This document shows positions 7,974-17,293 of a DNA stretch of 64,000 bases, piece after piece. The DNA lies in the NCBI GenBank assembly GCA_947491225.1, contig CANLIE010000009.1, positions 1-64,000 of the forward strand, read 5' to 3'. Within the stretch, counting starts at the first letter, position 1, and each line of letters opens with the position of its first letter. The notes beneath the pieces are model-generated. The model saw only the letters and a list, made by a program, of their open reading frames with translations, was not told the origin of the DNA and made no database searches. The position numbers and the translations under genes are program-made. Source of the stretch: an uncultured Cellulophaga sp. (GTDB lineage: Bacteria; Bacteroidota; Bacteroidia; Flavobacteriales; Flavobacteriaceae).

Positions 7974-9365
7974 TTAGTTAGACGTATAATTAATTTTTTT
8001 TTCTATTGCCCTAATCATTACATTGGCAATGTCTAACCCTGTTGCGTTTTCTATTCCTTCTAAACCAGGGGAAGAGTTTACTTCTAGTAATAAAGGTCCT
8101 TTGTTGGATCTAATAATATCTACCCCAGCTACTGTAAGATTTAATATTTTAGCTGCTTTTATAGCTAGTTTGCGTTCTTCAGAAGTTATTTTTATTAATG
8201 AAGCTACGCCCCCTTGATGGATATTGGCTCTAAATTCACCTTTTTGTGCTTGGCGTTGCATAGAAGCTACAACCTTGCCATTTACAACAAAGCATCTAAT
8301 ATCTTGTCCGTTTGCTTCTTTAATGAATTCTTGAACCAATATGTTGGTCTGTACACTTTTAAAAGCATTGATTACACTTTCTGCTGCTTTGGTGGTTTCT
8401 GCTAAAACAACACCTTTCCCTTGTGTACTTTCCAATAGTTTAATAATTAATGGTGCACCATTAACCATACGTATTAGGTCTTTTGTATCCATAGGGGATT
8501 TAGCAAAACCTGTAATGGGAATTTTTATGTCGTTCTTAGAAAATAATTGAGAAGCAAATAATTTATCTCTGGATTGTGTAATGGCTTCAGCCGTATTTAA
8601 GCAATATACTCCAAGGTTTGCAAATTGCCTAATTAATGCACAACCATAAAAAGTAACAGCTGGCTTAATTCTTGGAATAACGGCATCAAATTTATTTAAG
8701 ACATTACCTCCTCTATAACGAATTTCTGGAGAATTAGCATCTAGCTTCATATATGCATTTTCAACATTTAAAAAGACAACATCATGCCCTCTTGCTTGTC
8801 CTGCCTCTACTATTCTTTTATTACTGTATAAACTTGGATTACTGGCTAGCAAAGCAATAGATAAACCAGTTTTTTCTGGCATATATGATGCATACTTTTC
8901 TTTTATATCTTCTTCAGAAAACTGCTGCAAACAATAACTTTCTGCAGAGTTTACCATATACCTTTGGTTTAGAGCTTCACGACCTAGCAACATACGGTAT
9001 TCCATAGTGTCTCTATTGGCTAGTGTAAGCTCTACACTATGCTCATTGTCACCTAGTTTTATAATAGTTTTTACAACCAAGCGTTCTTCAGAAATACCCA
9101 CAGAGCTTTTTACGGCTCTACGGTCTACAAGTTTGGCTTCACATTTAATAGTTACACTACGGTTGTCTTGTATAGGGTTTACTTCGAACTTCACCCATTC
9201 TTCTAAACCTTTGTTATACACTTTTACATTATTGGCTTGTATAGATGATGTTTTTGCTCCAGAATCTACACGTGCTTTAATTGCAGGTATACCAAGATCT
9301 TCAAATACACACCATTCTTCTCCTCCAATAACTTGTAAACTTTTAAATTTAGTAGTGTTGCTCAT
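7974..9365 (-). CDS. rimK: RimB-RimK fusion: retropepsin-like domain plus ATP-grasp glutamate ligase
   Basis: A 463-residue cytoplasmic protein with two domains. Residues about 10-145 match the RimB/DUF785 family (annotated as ATP-dependent zinc protease, now seen as retropepsin-like), with the active-site-type motif VDSGAKTSS at 33-41. Residues about 160-455 are an ATP-grasp ligase of the RimK family, with [32 protein letters not shown] and the metal-binding end [15 protein letters not shown]. RimK adds glutamates to the C-terminus of ribosomal protein S6; RimB is described as the opposing hydrolase. The fusion would put ligation and trimming in one chain. The gene is 70 bp behind a small hypothetical gene and pheS in the same direction. 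Confidence 0.88.
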   Translation of the reverse strand: MSNTTKFKSLQVIGGEEWCVFEDLGIPAIKARVDSGAKTSSIQANNVKVYNKGLEEWVKFEVNPIQDNRSVTIKCEAKLVDRRAVKSSVGISEERLVVKTIIKLGDNEHSVELTLANRDTMEYRMLLGREALNQRYMVNSAESYCLQQFSEEDIKEKYASYMPEKTGLSIALLASNPSLYSNKRIVEAGQARGHDVVFLNVENAYMKLDANSPEIRYRGGNVLNKFDAVIPRIKPAVTFYGCALIRQFANLGVYCLNTAEAITQSRDKLFASQLFSKNDIKIPITGFAKSPMDTKDLIRMVNGAPLIIKLLESTQGKGVVLAETTKAAESVINAFKSVQTNILVQEFIKEANGQDIRCFVVNGKVVASMQRQAQKGEFRANIHQGGVASLIKITSEERKLAIKAAKILNLTVAGVDIIRSNKGPLLLEVNSSPGLEGIENATGLDIANVMIRAIEKKINYTSN

Positions 9366-9435
9366 AGATAACTTATTAAGTATAAAAAAATGTGAATGTA
9401 ACTTAAAATAAATATAGTCTTATTTATTTAAGCTA

Positions 9436-9831
9436 TTATTTTGCTAAAATTCCGTTTTTTTCTATTATAGGAATCATATTTAAATTTGATGATGTAATCT
9501 TATTTTTTTCAAAAACAAAGCGTTTTTCAAAGAGTTTTCCATCAGCAAAAAAAGTAACAAAAAATTCATTGTTTAGCCTTAGTACGTCTTCTTGTACTAT
9601 TTCAAACTTCACAAAAGATTTGCCTTTTAAGGAGGTAATGCTATGGCGCATAGTAGATGTTTGTATATCTCCATCATATCCTTTAGAAACAATGAGAACC
9701 ATATCTATTGTTGTTTCTTTATTATTTATGATATATGCATTCCACTCTTTATCTAGAAATTCCTTATTCCACTCTTCAACAATAGCAACATATACATCCT
9801 TTGAAATAGGAATTTCAATGTCTTTTTTCAT
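9436..9831 (-). CDS. Conserved flavobacterial protein of unknown function
   Basis: A 131-residue, mostly beta, cytoplasmic protein without recognisable catalytic motif. It begins MKKDIEIPISKDVYVAIVEEWNKEF, a start I associate with a small protein commonly found beside pheS in Flavobacteriaceae. It sits 69 bp behind pheS and 70 bp before the rimB-rimK fusion, all on the minus strand, so it may be co-transcribed with them. A role in translation is a guess from context only. Confidence 0.6.
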   Translation of the reverse strand: MKKDIEIPISKDVYVAIVEEWNKEFLDKEWNAYIINNKETTIDMVLIVSKGYDGDIQTSTMRHSITSLKGKSFVKFEIVQEDVLRLNNEFFVTFFADGKLFEKRFVFEKNKITSSNLNMIPIIEKNGILAK

Positions 9832-9900
9832 CTATTTTAATTTTCATTTCAGGCTTCCCAGTAAATAAATACATAAAGAAACCTATGCTCATTTTCTTAT

Positions 9901-10920
9901 TTAAAAGGCACTTTTAAATTGTTCCAAGAAGCGAACATCATTTTCACTTAACAAACGAATATCTGTGATTTGATGTAAGAGCATTGCTATACGATCTATA
10001 CCTACGCCAAAGGCGAAACCAGAATATTCGTCTGGATTTATACCGCAATTGGTTAGTACGTTTGGATCTACCATTCCGCATCCTCCAATTTCTAGCCAAC
10101 CTGTTCCTTTGGTAATTTTATAATCAGATTCTGTTTCTAACCCCCAATATACATCTACTTCTGCACTAGGTTCAGTAAATGGAAAATATGATGGACGTAA
10201 GCGAATCTTAGATTTTCCAAAAAGTTCTGTAGTAAAAAATTGTAATGTTTGCTTTAGATCTGCAAATGAAACATCTTTATCTATATATAAACCTTCTATT
10301 TGATGAAAAAAGCAATGAGAACGCGCAGAAATGGCCTCATTTCTATATACACGACCTGGAGATATTGTACGTATTGGTGGTTTGTTGTTTTCCATATACC
10401 TAACTTGTACAGATGAAGTGTGTGTACGTAATAATACATCTGGATTGGTTTGTATAAAGAAAGTATCTTGCATATCTCTTGCTGGATGATATTCAGGCAA
10501 ATTTAATGCAGTGAAATTATGCCAATCATCTTCAATTTCAGGCCCTTCAGATACATTGAAGCCTATCCTAGAAAAAATTTCAATAATTTGATTTTTCACA
10601 ATGGATATAGGGTGTCTTGCACCAATAGTGAGGGGCTGTCCAGGTCTTGTTAAATCTCCATAAGCAGTATCACTAACAGTCTTGTTTGCCAATGCTTCTT
10701 TTAAAGTATTTACTTTCTCTGTTGCTGCTTGCTTTAATTCATTTATAGTTTGTCCAAACTCTTTTTTTTGCTCGTTGGGAACATTCTTAAACTCGGCAAA
10801 AAAGTCGTTTAACAACCCTTTTTTACCCAAATATTTTATTCTAAAACTCTCTATTGCTTCTAAATTGCTCGCTGCAAATTCATTAACTTCAGCAATATGC
10901 TTTTTTATTTTATCTATCAT
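9901..10920 (-). CDS. pheS: Phenylalanine-tRNA ligase alpha subunit
   Basis: A 339-residue class II aminoacyl-tRNA synthetase subunit, the usual length. The N-terminal coiled coil (about 1-85) binds tRNA; the catalytic core has motif 2 in RTISPGRVYRNEAISARSHC with FFHQIEG and motif 3 in GFAFGVGIDRIAMLLHQI. The H-T-S-x-V motif (LLRTHTSSVQVRYM) is also present. It works with PheT, which is not in this window, as is usual in Bacteroidota where pheS and pheT are separate. A -7 promoter element lies at 10944-10951, within the loop of the upstream terminator-like hairpin. Confidence 0.97.
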   Translation of the reverse strand: MIDKIKKHIAEVNEFAASNLEAIESFRIKYLGKKGLLNDFFAEFKNVPNEQKKEFGQTINELKQAATEKVNTLKEALANKTVSDTAYGDLTRPGQPLTIGARHPISIVKNQIIEIFSRIGFNVSEGPEIEDDWHNFTALNLPEYHPARDMQDTFFIQTNPDVLLRTHTSSVQVRYMENNKPPIRTISPGRVYRNEAISARSHCFFHQIEGLYIDKDVSFADLKQTLQFFTTELFGKSKIRLRPSYFPFTEPSAEVDVYWGLETESDYKITKGTGWLEIGGCGMVDPNVLTNCGINPDEYSGFAFGVGIDRIAMLLHQITDIRLLSENDVRFLEQFKSAF

Positions 10921-10925
10921 AACAT

Positions 10926-10974
10926 AAAAAATCCAATACGGCGCAAATTTAGCAATTATTCCCCGTATTGGATT
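10926..10974 (-). terminator. Hairpin terminator behind the sulP gene
   Basis: A perfect 12-bp inverted repeat, AATCCAATACGG at 10930-10941 and its complement at 10963-10974, encloses a 21-nt loop. On the minus strand the hairpin is followed by a T run (10926-10929), so it should terminate the SulP transcript 26 bp after its stop codon. The loop contains the pheS promoter element. Confidence 0.7.
10944..10951 (-). promoter_or_regulatory. -7 promoter element for pheS
   Basis: TAAATTTG on the minus strand matches the Bacteroidota -7 consensus TAnnTTTG. It lies 24 bp upstream of the pheS ATG and within the loop of the sulP terminator hairpin. Confidence 0.6.
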
Positions 10975-11000
10975 GTATTAATTAATGTTTTGTAACTAAC

Positions 11001-12866
11001 CTAGTGGGTATCTTTTACATTTTCTTTAACCCAAGCAACGGCATCATCAAAATTAGAGAATAAATGCTCTTCTGGTATAAGGTCTGGAATAATATCTATA
11101 CGCTCCATCATATACTTAGGTTGTTTTAGCAAGTTAACAAAAAGCACATTTATATTATTCTTTTTTAGGTCTACCAAAATATCTTCCATAGCATACAAAC
11201 CAGATTGGTCCATATACTGCATTCTTCCTGTTCTAATTATTACAGTATTTGCTGTAGTTGGTATTTGTGCAGCTAATTGCTGAAAATCACTAGTAGAACC
11301 AAAGAATAAAGGTCCTTTTATGTGCTTTATAAATACTTCTTCTTTTAGGTTTTCTGGAAAGTTCAGTTCATCTTTCCATGCTTTTTCTTTTAAAAGTGAT
11401 TTAACATCAGAGCGTTCAGCGGTAAGGTCTCCAATTTTTTTCATAAACATTAAAGAAGATATTACAAGGCCAATACCTACTGCATAAACTAAGTTCCAAA
11501 CCGAAGAAAGAACCATTACGACAAGCATAATAACAACTTCTGAACTTATTTTAAGTGGCCCAATCTTAAAGTCACGTGGTAAACTAGGTATGGCTTTTAA
11601 ACCTTTATAATCCATAACTCCAATACCAACTGTTATTAAGATACCTGCTAAAACAGCTGCAGGTATTTGAGACGCTACGGGTCCTAATGCTAATAAAACT
11701 ATTAATAGCATTATACCAGCAACCATACCAGATAATTTGGTTTTACCACCAGAATTTATATTTACAACAGTACGGATAGTTGCCCCTGCTCCAGGGATAC
11801 CTCCAAAGAAAGCAGCAATACTATTTCCAATTCCTTGACCAACCAATTCTTTGTTTGGCTTGTGTTTGGTTTTAGTCATATTATCTGCTACAACGGAGGT
11901 TAATAAGGAATCAATGGCTCCTAGCAATGCCAATGTTAATGCGGTAAAAATATATGGAGTTATTGAACCAAGACTAAAGTGTGTAAAAATTTCTAAATTT
12001 GGAATAGGAATTCCTCCTGGAATTTCTTCAATAGGTCTATAATCTAGTTTAAAGCCGTATGCAACACCAGAAACTACTAAAAGGGATACTAAAGTACTTG
12101 GTACAGCAGTTGTTATTCTTTTAAAGCCATATATTATTAAAATGGTTACTATAGTTAATATTAATTCTAACGAATCTATAGTTTGTAAAGCTTTTGGAAG
12201 AACTTTAAATGCTCCTAAAACGCCAGATGCTTCTTTAGCAGCCAAGGTTTTGGCTTCTTTCATTATATCATCTTCGGTAATGGTACTAGCCCTTTTAATT
12301 GTTTCTTGAAAATTTTCAAGAACTAATATTCCTTCCCCCGCTTCTTCCTTTAAAATATTCTCTAAGATTACTTCTTCTGCTTGCGGTTTAAATTTGTTTA
12401 CAAACTCCATATCTTCTTTAGGGTAATATCCCATAGCTGGTAATATTTGAGTTACCAAGATAATTACCCCAATGGCTGTCATAAAACCAGAGACAACAGG
12501 ATATGGAATGTATTTTATGTATTTCCCCATTCCTAAAAGACCTAAGCCTATTTGCATTAGTCCAGCTAAAAGAAATACAGTTAAAATATATGGAAGTGCT
12601 TTTTCAATGTCTCCATCATGTACGGCAATTATACCTGCAATGATAACCATACTTACTGCAGTCATTGGTGCCGTTGGCCCAGAAATTTGGGTGTTGGTAC
12701 CACCAAAAAGGGCAGCAAAGAAACTGATAAATATTGCGCCATAAAGGCCAGCTGCAGGTCCAAGACCAGAACTAACTCCAAAGGCAAGAGCAAGAGGTAA
12801 AGCAACAATGCCAGCAGTAATGCCGCCAAAGAGATCTCCTTTTACATTAGAAAATAAGTTTTTCAT
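11001..12866 (-). CDS. SulP-family anion transporter with STAS domain
   Basis: A 621-residue inner-membrane transporter. It starts NVKGDLFGGITAGIVALPLALAFGV, the conserved first helix of SulP/SLC26 proteins, has around twelve hydrophobic segments, and the motif FFGGIPGAGATIRTVVNINSG. The C-terminal STAS domain (about 505-615) contains IIRTGRMQYMDQSGLYAMEDIL. A hydrophilic insertion of about 60 residues (roughly 150-215, Glu-rich) sits between early helices, longer than in most family members I know. Substrate may be sulfate, bicarbonate or another anion; it cannot be told from sequence. Downstream hairpin at 10926-10974 ends the transcript. Confidence 0.9.
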   Translation of the reverse strand: MKNLFSNVKGDLFGGITAGIVALPLALAFGVSSGLGPAAGLYGAIFISFFAALFGGTNTQISGPTAPMTAVSMVIIAGIIAVHDGDIEKALPYILTVFLLAGLMQIGLGLLGMGKYIKYIPYPVVSGFMTAIGVIILVTQILPAMGYYPKEDMEFVNKFKPQAEEVILENILKEEAGEGILVLENFQETIKRASTITEDDIMKEAKTLAAKEASGVLGAFKVLPKALQTIDSLELILTIVTILIIYGFKRITTAVPSTLVSLLVVSGVAYGFKLDYRPIEEIPGGIPIPNLEIFTHFSLGSITPYIFTALTLALLGAIDSLLTSVVADNMTKTKHKPNKELVGQGIGNSIAAFFGGIPGAGATIRTVVNINSGGKTKLSGMVAGIMLLIVLLALGPVASQIPAAVLAGILITVGIGVMDYKGLKAIPSLPRDFKIGPLKISSEVVIMLVVMVLSSVWNLVYAVGIGLVISSLMFMKKIGDLTAERSDVKSLLKEKAWKDELNFPENLKEEVFIKHIKGPLFFGSTSDFQQLAAQIPTTANTVIIRTGRMQYMDQSGLYAMEDILVDLKKNNINVLFVNLLKQPKYMMERIDIIPDLIPEEHLFSNFDDAVAWVKENVKDTH

Positions 12867-13492
12867 AGTTAATTAATTTTATATACTATTATTATAAAGT
12901 AAATCTGGAATTAATCTAAATAGTAGATTTTCATAATACTTTTAAAATCTATTTTTAGATAAATAAGTTTTCCAGTGTGTAATTCAAAAAACCAGACATA
13001 TACTTTCAAGACCAAAGGTCTATGTAAGCTTTTTGCACATCTGCTGTTTTATAAGGGTCAATACATTGTTATTGAATTTAATTCAACTAAACTGTCATAT
13101 CTTTTGTTTCTTAGCCAATGATTTAATATTCCTAGTTATACTGCTTTTACACCACTATAGGAATATAACCGTAAGCTACAAATGGCTTACTTTTAAGTGC
13201 TGTACAGCTAATTTATAACTTAAAATCTGTACCTAGTGCTATTTAGCAATGTTACAGTGAGCAAAAACATTACCAAGACCCAATAAATCTTCTACTTTTA
13301 TATAAATTTCTGAACAAAAAATGTATCATAATTCTGGATTTTAGTCTTTTTCAAGTTTATCAAAAGAAATTGACATTAGTATCTAATTTGTTTTGACTCT
13401 AATTTTCATTATTTTTAAAATATGTTGTTTAGGTCATAATATTTTATAATGATTATACAGATAAAAATGACCAATTTACGATTGGAAATATT
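12867..13492. other. Gene-free stretch
   Basis: About 626 bp between the SulP gene and a small secreted-protein gene. Only short open frames without coding character and a small AGACC-AAA-GGTCT hairpin near 13010 are visible. Confidence 0.5.
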
Positions 13493-13795
13493 TTAAGAAA
13501 ATAAAAAACGTTCAGGAGGAGGTAAAAATACATCTATATAAATGCAGTTGAAAGCTATATTTAGATTAAAAGTAGAAACTTTTTCTTTTTTAAGCCCCAT
13601 ATAGTTTAAAAAACAGGATTCAACTATAAGGTAGTCTTTTATATCTCTTCCTAATTTTACATCTTTCTTTTCTTCCTCTTCTGTTATATTACCTATGCTT
13701 AATAGATTAGTATCATCTATTAAAAGAGAAACAGCTGGTAACATAAAAGTAAATGAAAGCGAAATTGTAAAAAGTATTGTAAAAAATAGCTTCAT
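13493..13795 (-). CDS. Small secreted or membrane-anchored protein of unknown function
   Basis: A 100-residue protein with an N-terminal signal peptide or anchor (MKLFFTILFTISLSFTFMLPAVSLL). The mature part contains IDDTNLLSI, an E/K-rich linker and a C-terminus ending FLPPPERFLFS, a Pro-rich tail seen in small conserved flavobacterial proteins. It may act in the periplasm. A TAnnTTTG element at 13819-13826, 24 bp upstream, suggests its own promoter just behind batE. Confidence 0.6.
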   Translation of the reverse strand: MKLFFTILFTISLSFTFMLPAVSLLIDDTNLLSIGNITEEEEKKDVKLGRDIKDYLIVESCFLNYMGLKKEKVSTFNLNIAFNCIYIDVFLPPPERFLFS

Positions 13796-13818
13796 TAGTT
13801 GTGTTAAGTGAACTTTTG

Positions 13819-13826
13819 CAAATATA
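13819..13826 (-). promoter_or_regulatory. -7 promoter element for the 100-residue protein gene
   Basis: TATATTTG on the minus strand fits TAnnTTTG and lies 24 bp upstream of the ATG at 13795, in the gap after batE. Confidence 0.5.
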
Positions 13827-13858
13827 AAGGTTAGACTTTATTTTAATAAGAGAATGAG

Positions 13859-14614
13859 TTAATTTTTAATTAATTTTATGTCATTTGATAAAATCCAACC
13901 AGTTTTACCGTCGAGTAACTTAATTTTATACCAATCATTTAGTTTTTCCATAACGTAAACCTTAGTGCCTTCGTGCAGTCTAAAAGATTCTTGACTTCTA
14001 TTGTTGGGTTCAGATTGTACAATGGATTCTTCTTCAAAAACTATTGCAGGGTTATTTATTTTAAAATCAGAGTAATTCAAATAAGCGGCAGTTAGAGCAA
14101 TTAAAGAAAAAAATAATGAAGTTAAACTAATTATAAATAAAATTCTTTTTTTTGTTGCAGATTTATAATAACGAAAAGCAATATAAGTAAGTACAAATAA
14201 TAACATGAAGCTTACGTTTATATATGCCCACTTATCAAAAGAAAAGTAACTAATAATTTTTTTGTAAAAGGTTTTAATACTGGTTTCTGGAACTTCTTCT
14301 ATGGCATCTAAGGTCATATTTTTTGCATACCCTAAATTGTTTTTTATTTCAGAATCATTAGGTTTTAGCAGCAATGCCTTTTCATAATAGTAAATACTAG
14401 GGGCTATTTTATTTAGTTTATAATATGAATTTCCTAAGTTAAAATATAGTTCGGCAGAGTGCTCTCCATTTTCTATTATTTTTAAATAATCTTTTATGGC
14501 ATTATCGTAATTACCATTATTATATGAGGTAGTTGCTTTTTTGAATAAATTTTCATTTTGTGAAAATCCCAAAAAAGAGAACAATAAAACAAGTATAAAT
14601 AGTGCTTTCTTCAT
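13859..14614 (-). CDS. batE: BatE: TPR and SH3 domain membrane protein
   Basis: A 251-residue protein with a signal peptide (cleavage near GFSQN), TPR repeats (about 20-95: YNNGNYDNAIKDYLKIIENG, AELYFNLGNSYYKLNK, APSIYYYEKALLLKPND), two membrane segments (about 125-185) and a C-terminal bacterial SH3-like domain (LHEGTKVYVMEKLNDWYKIKLLDGKTGWI). This order is that of BatE. It follows batD by 3 bp and is the last gene of the Bat operon. Bat proteins are linked to aerotolerance and envelope stress in Bacteroides and to motility or stress in spirochetes; mechanism is unclear. Confidence 0.88.
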   Translation of the reverse strand: MKKALFILVLLFSFLGFSQNENLFKKATTSYNNGNYDNAIKDYLKIIENGEHSAELYFNLGNSYYKLNKIAPSIYYYEKALLLKPNDSEIKNNLGYAKNMTLDAIEEVPETSIKTFYKKIISYFSFDKWAYINVSFMLLFVLTYIAFRYYKSATKKRILFIISLTSLFFSLIALTAAYLNYSDFKINNPAIVFEEESIVQSEPNNRSQESFRLHEGTKVYVMEKLNDWYKIKLLDGKTGWILSNDIKLIKN

Positions 14615-14617
14615 TTG

Positions 14618-16396
14618 TTATAATTGTTTATCCATTTGCGAAATTACTTCACCAGCTTTATTATAATCTTGCTGCATTTGCACATTTGAAAATGGACTAT
14701 AACGAGCCATTTCACAATTTTTAAGCAAAGATAGGAAACCTTCTGTTGTAGAAGTATCTACTTCTTTTTCCGTTAGTAAAGCTAAAATCTTATCCTTGCT
14801 AAATTCTGATGTTTCAATTTTAAGTTTGGCTTTTAAGTAATTGTGCAATGCCTTTTCTAATGCCACATAGAAAGCTTCTTTTTTACCAAGTGTTTTTTTG
14901 GCGGCAGATAAATATTTTCTAGCTAACCTGTTGGCTTTCTTTACTTTGTTTCCGACTACATCACGAGCTATAGCCTCTCTTTTTTTGCCAAAAAGAATAG
15001 CGATAGGAATAAGTAACAGTGGCAATAAGAGCCATAAGTAGTACCTGTTGGATGTAAAGAAATAATCATTACCAATGTCTGTTAAATTTGTTTTTGTTTT
15101 AATAAAACTAAATTGCTCTCCGTTTGTTTTTACAGTTTGTTTTGTGTTTGGTTGAACTGTGGTATTATTGGTGGCGCTATTTGTTGGTCCTTCTATTACA
15201 TTAATTAAAATTTCTTTAGAATCTAAGGTGTGGTATTTTTCAGTTTTAGGATTAAAATAACTGAAAGAAATACTTGGAATAGGATATTTTCCTCTGTATT
15301 CTGGTACAATAGTATAACTATCACTTACTTTTCCTTGCATTCCAGAATAATTTGTGTTTACTTTTTCATTGTGTTCAGGATCATATACTTCTAAAGAACT
15401 TGGTAAATTAGGTTTAGGAAGTTTAAAAAGCTTTAAGTTCCCTTTTCCACTAACTTCTACTTTAGCTTGTAATGATTCAGCTGCATTTAAATGAGTTTTG
15501 CTAGTGGTTACAAAGAAATCAAAATCTCCTACTGCACCTGTAAAGCTGGCAGGTTTATTTTGTTCAGGTAATGCTTTTACATTTATAGATCTACTACCCG
15601 CAGAAACTCTTTTATTAGCTTGAGTGTAAATTGGTCTACCAAAAAAATCTCTTTTTTGTGTAGGTACCTGTACAGAAACATCCAAGGAAAAAGGCTCTAA
15701 AAGTAGTTTTCCTGTTTTTTGAGGGTACAAAACAACTCTTTTTAATATGACGTACCTGTATGATTTACCATCATAAGTACCTTCTTTAGTTTCATATCTT
15801 GTCACTGGTATATCTTGACTCCAAAAGTTATTATATTTTGGATTATCTATTGCTTGAAATCCTGATACTGGTATGCTAGGGTTTATATATAACTTATAAA
15901 CCACAGTAACGGCTTCATTTAAATATGGGTTGCTTTTAGAGACTTCTGCAACTAAATGTAAATTATCAGAAGCAATGTCATTTGCAGATGGTGGAGCATT
16001 AGGGTCATTTACAGCTTCTGTGACTTCAACTGTTTTTACATCAGTTTTATAAACTTTATTATTATAAGTAATTGAAGCCTGATTTATACTTATTTTTCCT
16101 TTTTTAGATGGTTGTAGTATATAGGAGTAAGTTTTGGAGAACGTACGTTTACCGTTAATCCATGAAGTACTCACTTCTTGTGACGGTCCCATTAGAATTC
16201 TAAAACCATCAAAATTGGGGGCTTTAAAGTTGTCACCATCTATATTCATTTCAAAATCTACCATAAACCTCTCATTAAGACCAAGCTTTTCTTTACTTAG
16301 TTCTACAGTAAAGTTTACTTCTTTTTTGTCTTGAGCAGTTACGCTTAGCATAAAAAATAAGTATAAAAAACAGAATATGTATTGCCTAGTTTTCAT
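14618..16396 (-). CDS. batD: BatD: oxygen-tolerance family membrane protein
   Basis: A 592-residue protein with a signal peptide (to about TAQDKK), a long periplasmic part of immunoglobulin-like beta domains (TVELSKEKLGLNERFMVDF, GFRILMGPSQEVSTSWINGKRTF, AEVSKSNPYLNEAVTVVYKLY) and one transmembrane helix near 455-475 (YYLWLLLPLLLIPIAILFGKK) followed by a cytoplasmic helical tail. The GPSxSxSxSxxxNG-like segment is typical of BatD. It lies between batC and batE with gaps of 6 and 3 bp, so translation is probably coupled. It is thought to bridge periplasm and the cytoplasmic MoxR/VWA parts; that is inference from topology. Confidence 0.9.
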   Translation of the reverse strand: MKTRQYIFCFLYLFFMLSVTAQDKKEVNFTVELSKEKLGLNERFMVDFEMNIDGDNFKAPNFDGFRILMGPSQEVSTSWINGKRTFSKTYSYILQPSKKGKISINQASITYNNKVYKTDVKTVEVTEAVNDPNAPPSANDIASDNLHLVAEVSKSNPYLNEAVTVVYKLYINPSIPVSGFQAIDNPKYNNFWSQDIPVTRYETKEGTYDGKSYRYVILKRVVLYPQKTGKLLLEPFSLDVSVQVPTQKRDFFGRPIYTQANKRVSAGSRSINVKALPEQNKPASFTGAVGDFDFFVTTSKTHLNAAESLQAKVEVSGKGNLKLFKLPKPNLPSSLEVYDPEHNEKVNTNYSGMQGKVSDSYTIVPEYRGKYPIPSISFSYFNPKTEKYHTLDSKEILINVIEGPTNSATNNTTVQPNTKQTVKTNGEQFSFIKTKTNLTDIGNDYFFTSNRYYLWLLLPLLLIPIAILFGKKREAIARDVVGNKVKKANRLARKYLSAAKKTLGKKEAFYVALEKALHNYLKAKLKIETSEFSKDKILALLTEKEVDTSTTEGFLSLLKNCEMARYSPFSNVQMQQDYNKAGEVISQMDKQL

Positions 16397-16402
16397 AGTA
16401 TA

Positions 16403-17293
16403 TTACCAATCTTTCTCGTTCTTTACTTTAACTCCTTTTACTTTTTTGGCATCCATTTTTTCTTGAACTTTTTTCTCTTCGTTCTGCATTGCCTCTAACA
16501 AGTTTTTTATTTGCTGTTTAGATAGTTGGTTTGGTCTGGGCTGTTTTTGTTCTTGAGGTTTATCTCCTTTATCATTGGGTTTCTTTTTGTCTTTTTTATT
16601 ATCTCCTTTTCCATCTTTTTCATCTTCATTTTTTTCATTCCCTTGATCTCCTTTATCTTCGCCGTCTTTTTTATCTTCGCCGTCTTTTTTATCTTCGCCG
16701 TCTTTTTTCTCGTCTTCTTTACCTTTGTCGTTCTCTTTGTTATCTCCTTTATCTTTGTTCTTTTCTTGATCTTTTTTGTCGTCCTTATTTTCCTTGTCCT
16801 TATTTTGTTGGTTGTTCTTTTTTTCTTCTTCTTGCTGTTTTTTTAGCATTTCTTTTGCTAAAGCTAAATTATACCTTGTTTCTTCGTCGGTAGGATTGTT
16901 TCGTAATGCTTGTTTGTAGGCATCAACAGCTTTTTCGTATGCTTTATTTTTCATAAATACATTGCCCATATTATGATAAGCCTTGTGTTTTTCTATTTTG
17001 CTTGTTGCTAATTCACCTGCTTCTTTATAGCGCTCAAATGCTTCACTATAGGTTTCATTTGTATAGTAAGCATTTCCTAAATTAAAAGAAGCAGCGGTAT
17101 TTTCATCACTTTTAGAAATGGCCATTCTGTAATTAGCCTCTGCTTGTATAAAATTATCTTTAGAGAGTTCTTTATTACCTTCCCAAGTAAGATTTTTAGA
17201 TGTTCTTAAGGCTTTTTTCTTTGCTTTAACGTCTGCTTCTTGAGCATAAGTAAAGCATCCAATAAAAAAAGAAATATAGATTAGCTTTTTCAT
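16403..17293 (-). CDS. batC: BatC: TPR protein with charged repeat tail
   Basis: A 296-residue protein with a signal peptide (MKKLIYISFFIGCFTYAQ), TPR repeats over about 25-150 (ASFNLGNAYYTNETYSEAFERY, AYHNMGNVFMKNKAYEKAVDAY, ALRNNPTDEETRYNLALAKEML), then about 100 residues of almost only Lys, Asp, Glu, Gly and Asn. The tail includes three tandem GEDKKD-type units made by a short DNA repeat. The C-terminus QLSKQQIKNLLEAMQNEEKKVQEKM is the conserved BatC end. Gene borders touch batB and batD. Confidence 0.88.
   Translation of the reverse strand: MKKLIYISFFIGCFTYAQEADVKAKKKALRTSKNLTWEGNKELSKDNFIQAEANYRMAISKSDENTAASFNLGNAYYTNETYSEAFERYKEAGELATSKIEKHKAYHNMGNVFMKNKAYEKAVDAYKQALRNNPTDEETRYNLALAKEMLKKQQEEEKKNNQQNKDKENKDDKKDQEKNKDKGDNKENDKGKEDEKKDGEDKKDGEDKKDGEDKGDQGNEKNEDEKDGKGDNKKDKKKPNDKGDKPQEQKQPRPNQLSKQQIKNLLEAMQNEEKKVQEKMDAKKVKGVKVKNEKDW
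16656..16706. repeat. Short tandem repeat inside batC
   Basis: Three near-identical 15 to 18 bp units (TCGCCGTCTTTTTTATCT) encode the repeated acidic/basic units of the BatC tail. Such repeats can change number by slippage in frame. Confidence 0.7.

Noticed and set aside
10921-10990. T-box or attenuator in front of pheS
   Set aside because: There is no T-box sequence or antiterminator; the hairpin fits a terminator for sulP.
13033-13218. 61-codon plus-strand frame
   Set aside because: Hydrophobic and Cys-rich by base composition only; no RBS or similarity to small membrane families.
16656-16706. Regular short repeats that could be taken for a CRISPR-like array
   Set aside because: Units are 15-18 bp, directly adjacent without spacers, and encode the in-frame BatC repeat.
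16526-16893. Two long open frames on the plus strand opposite batC, coding for Phe/Leu/Ile/Val-rich proteins
   Set aside because: They are the mirror image of the Lys/Asp/Glu-rich BatC tail; the low-complexity repeat keeps all frames open. No start signal or family match.
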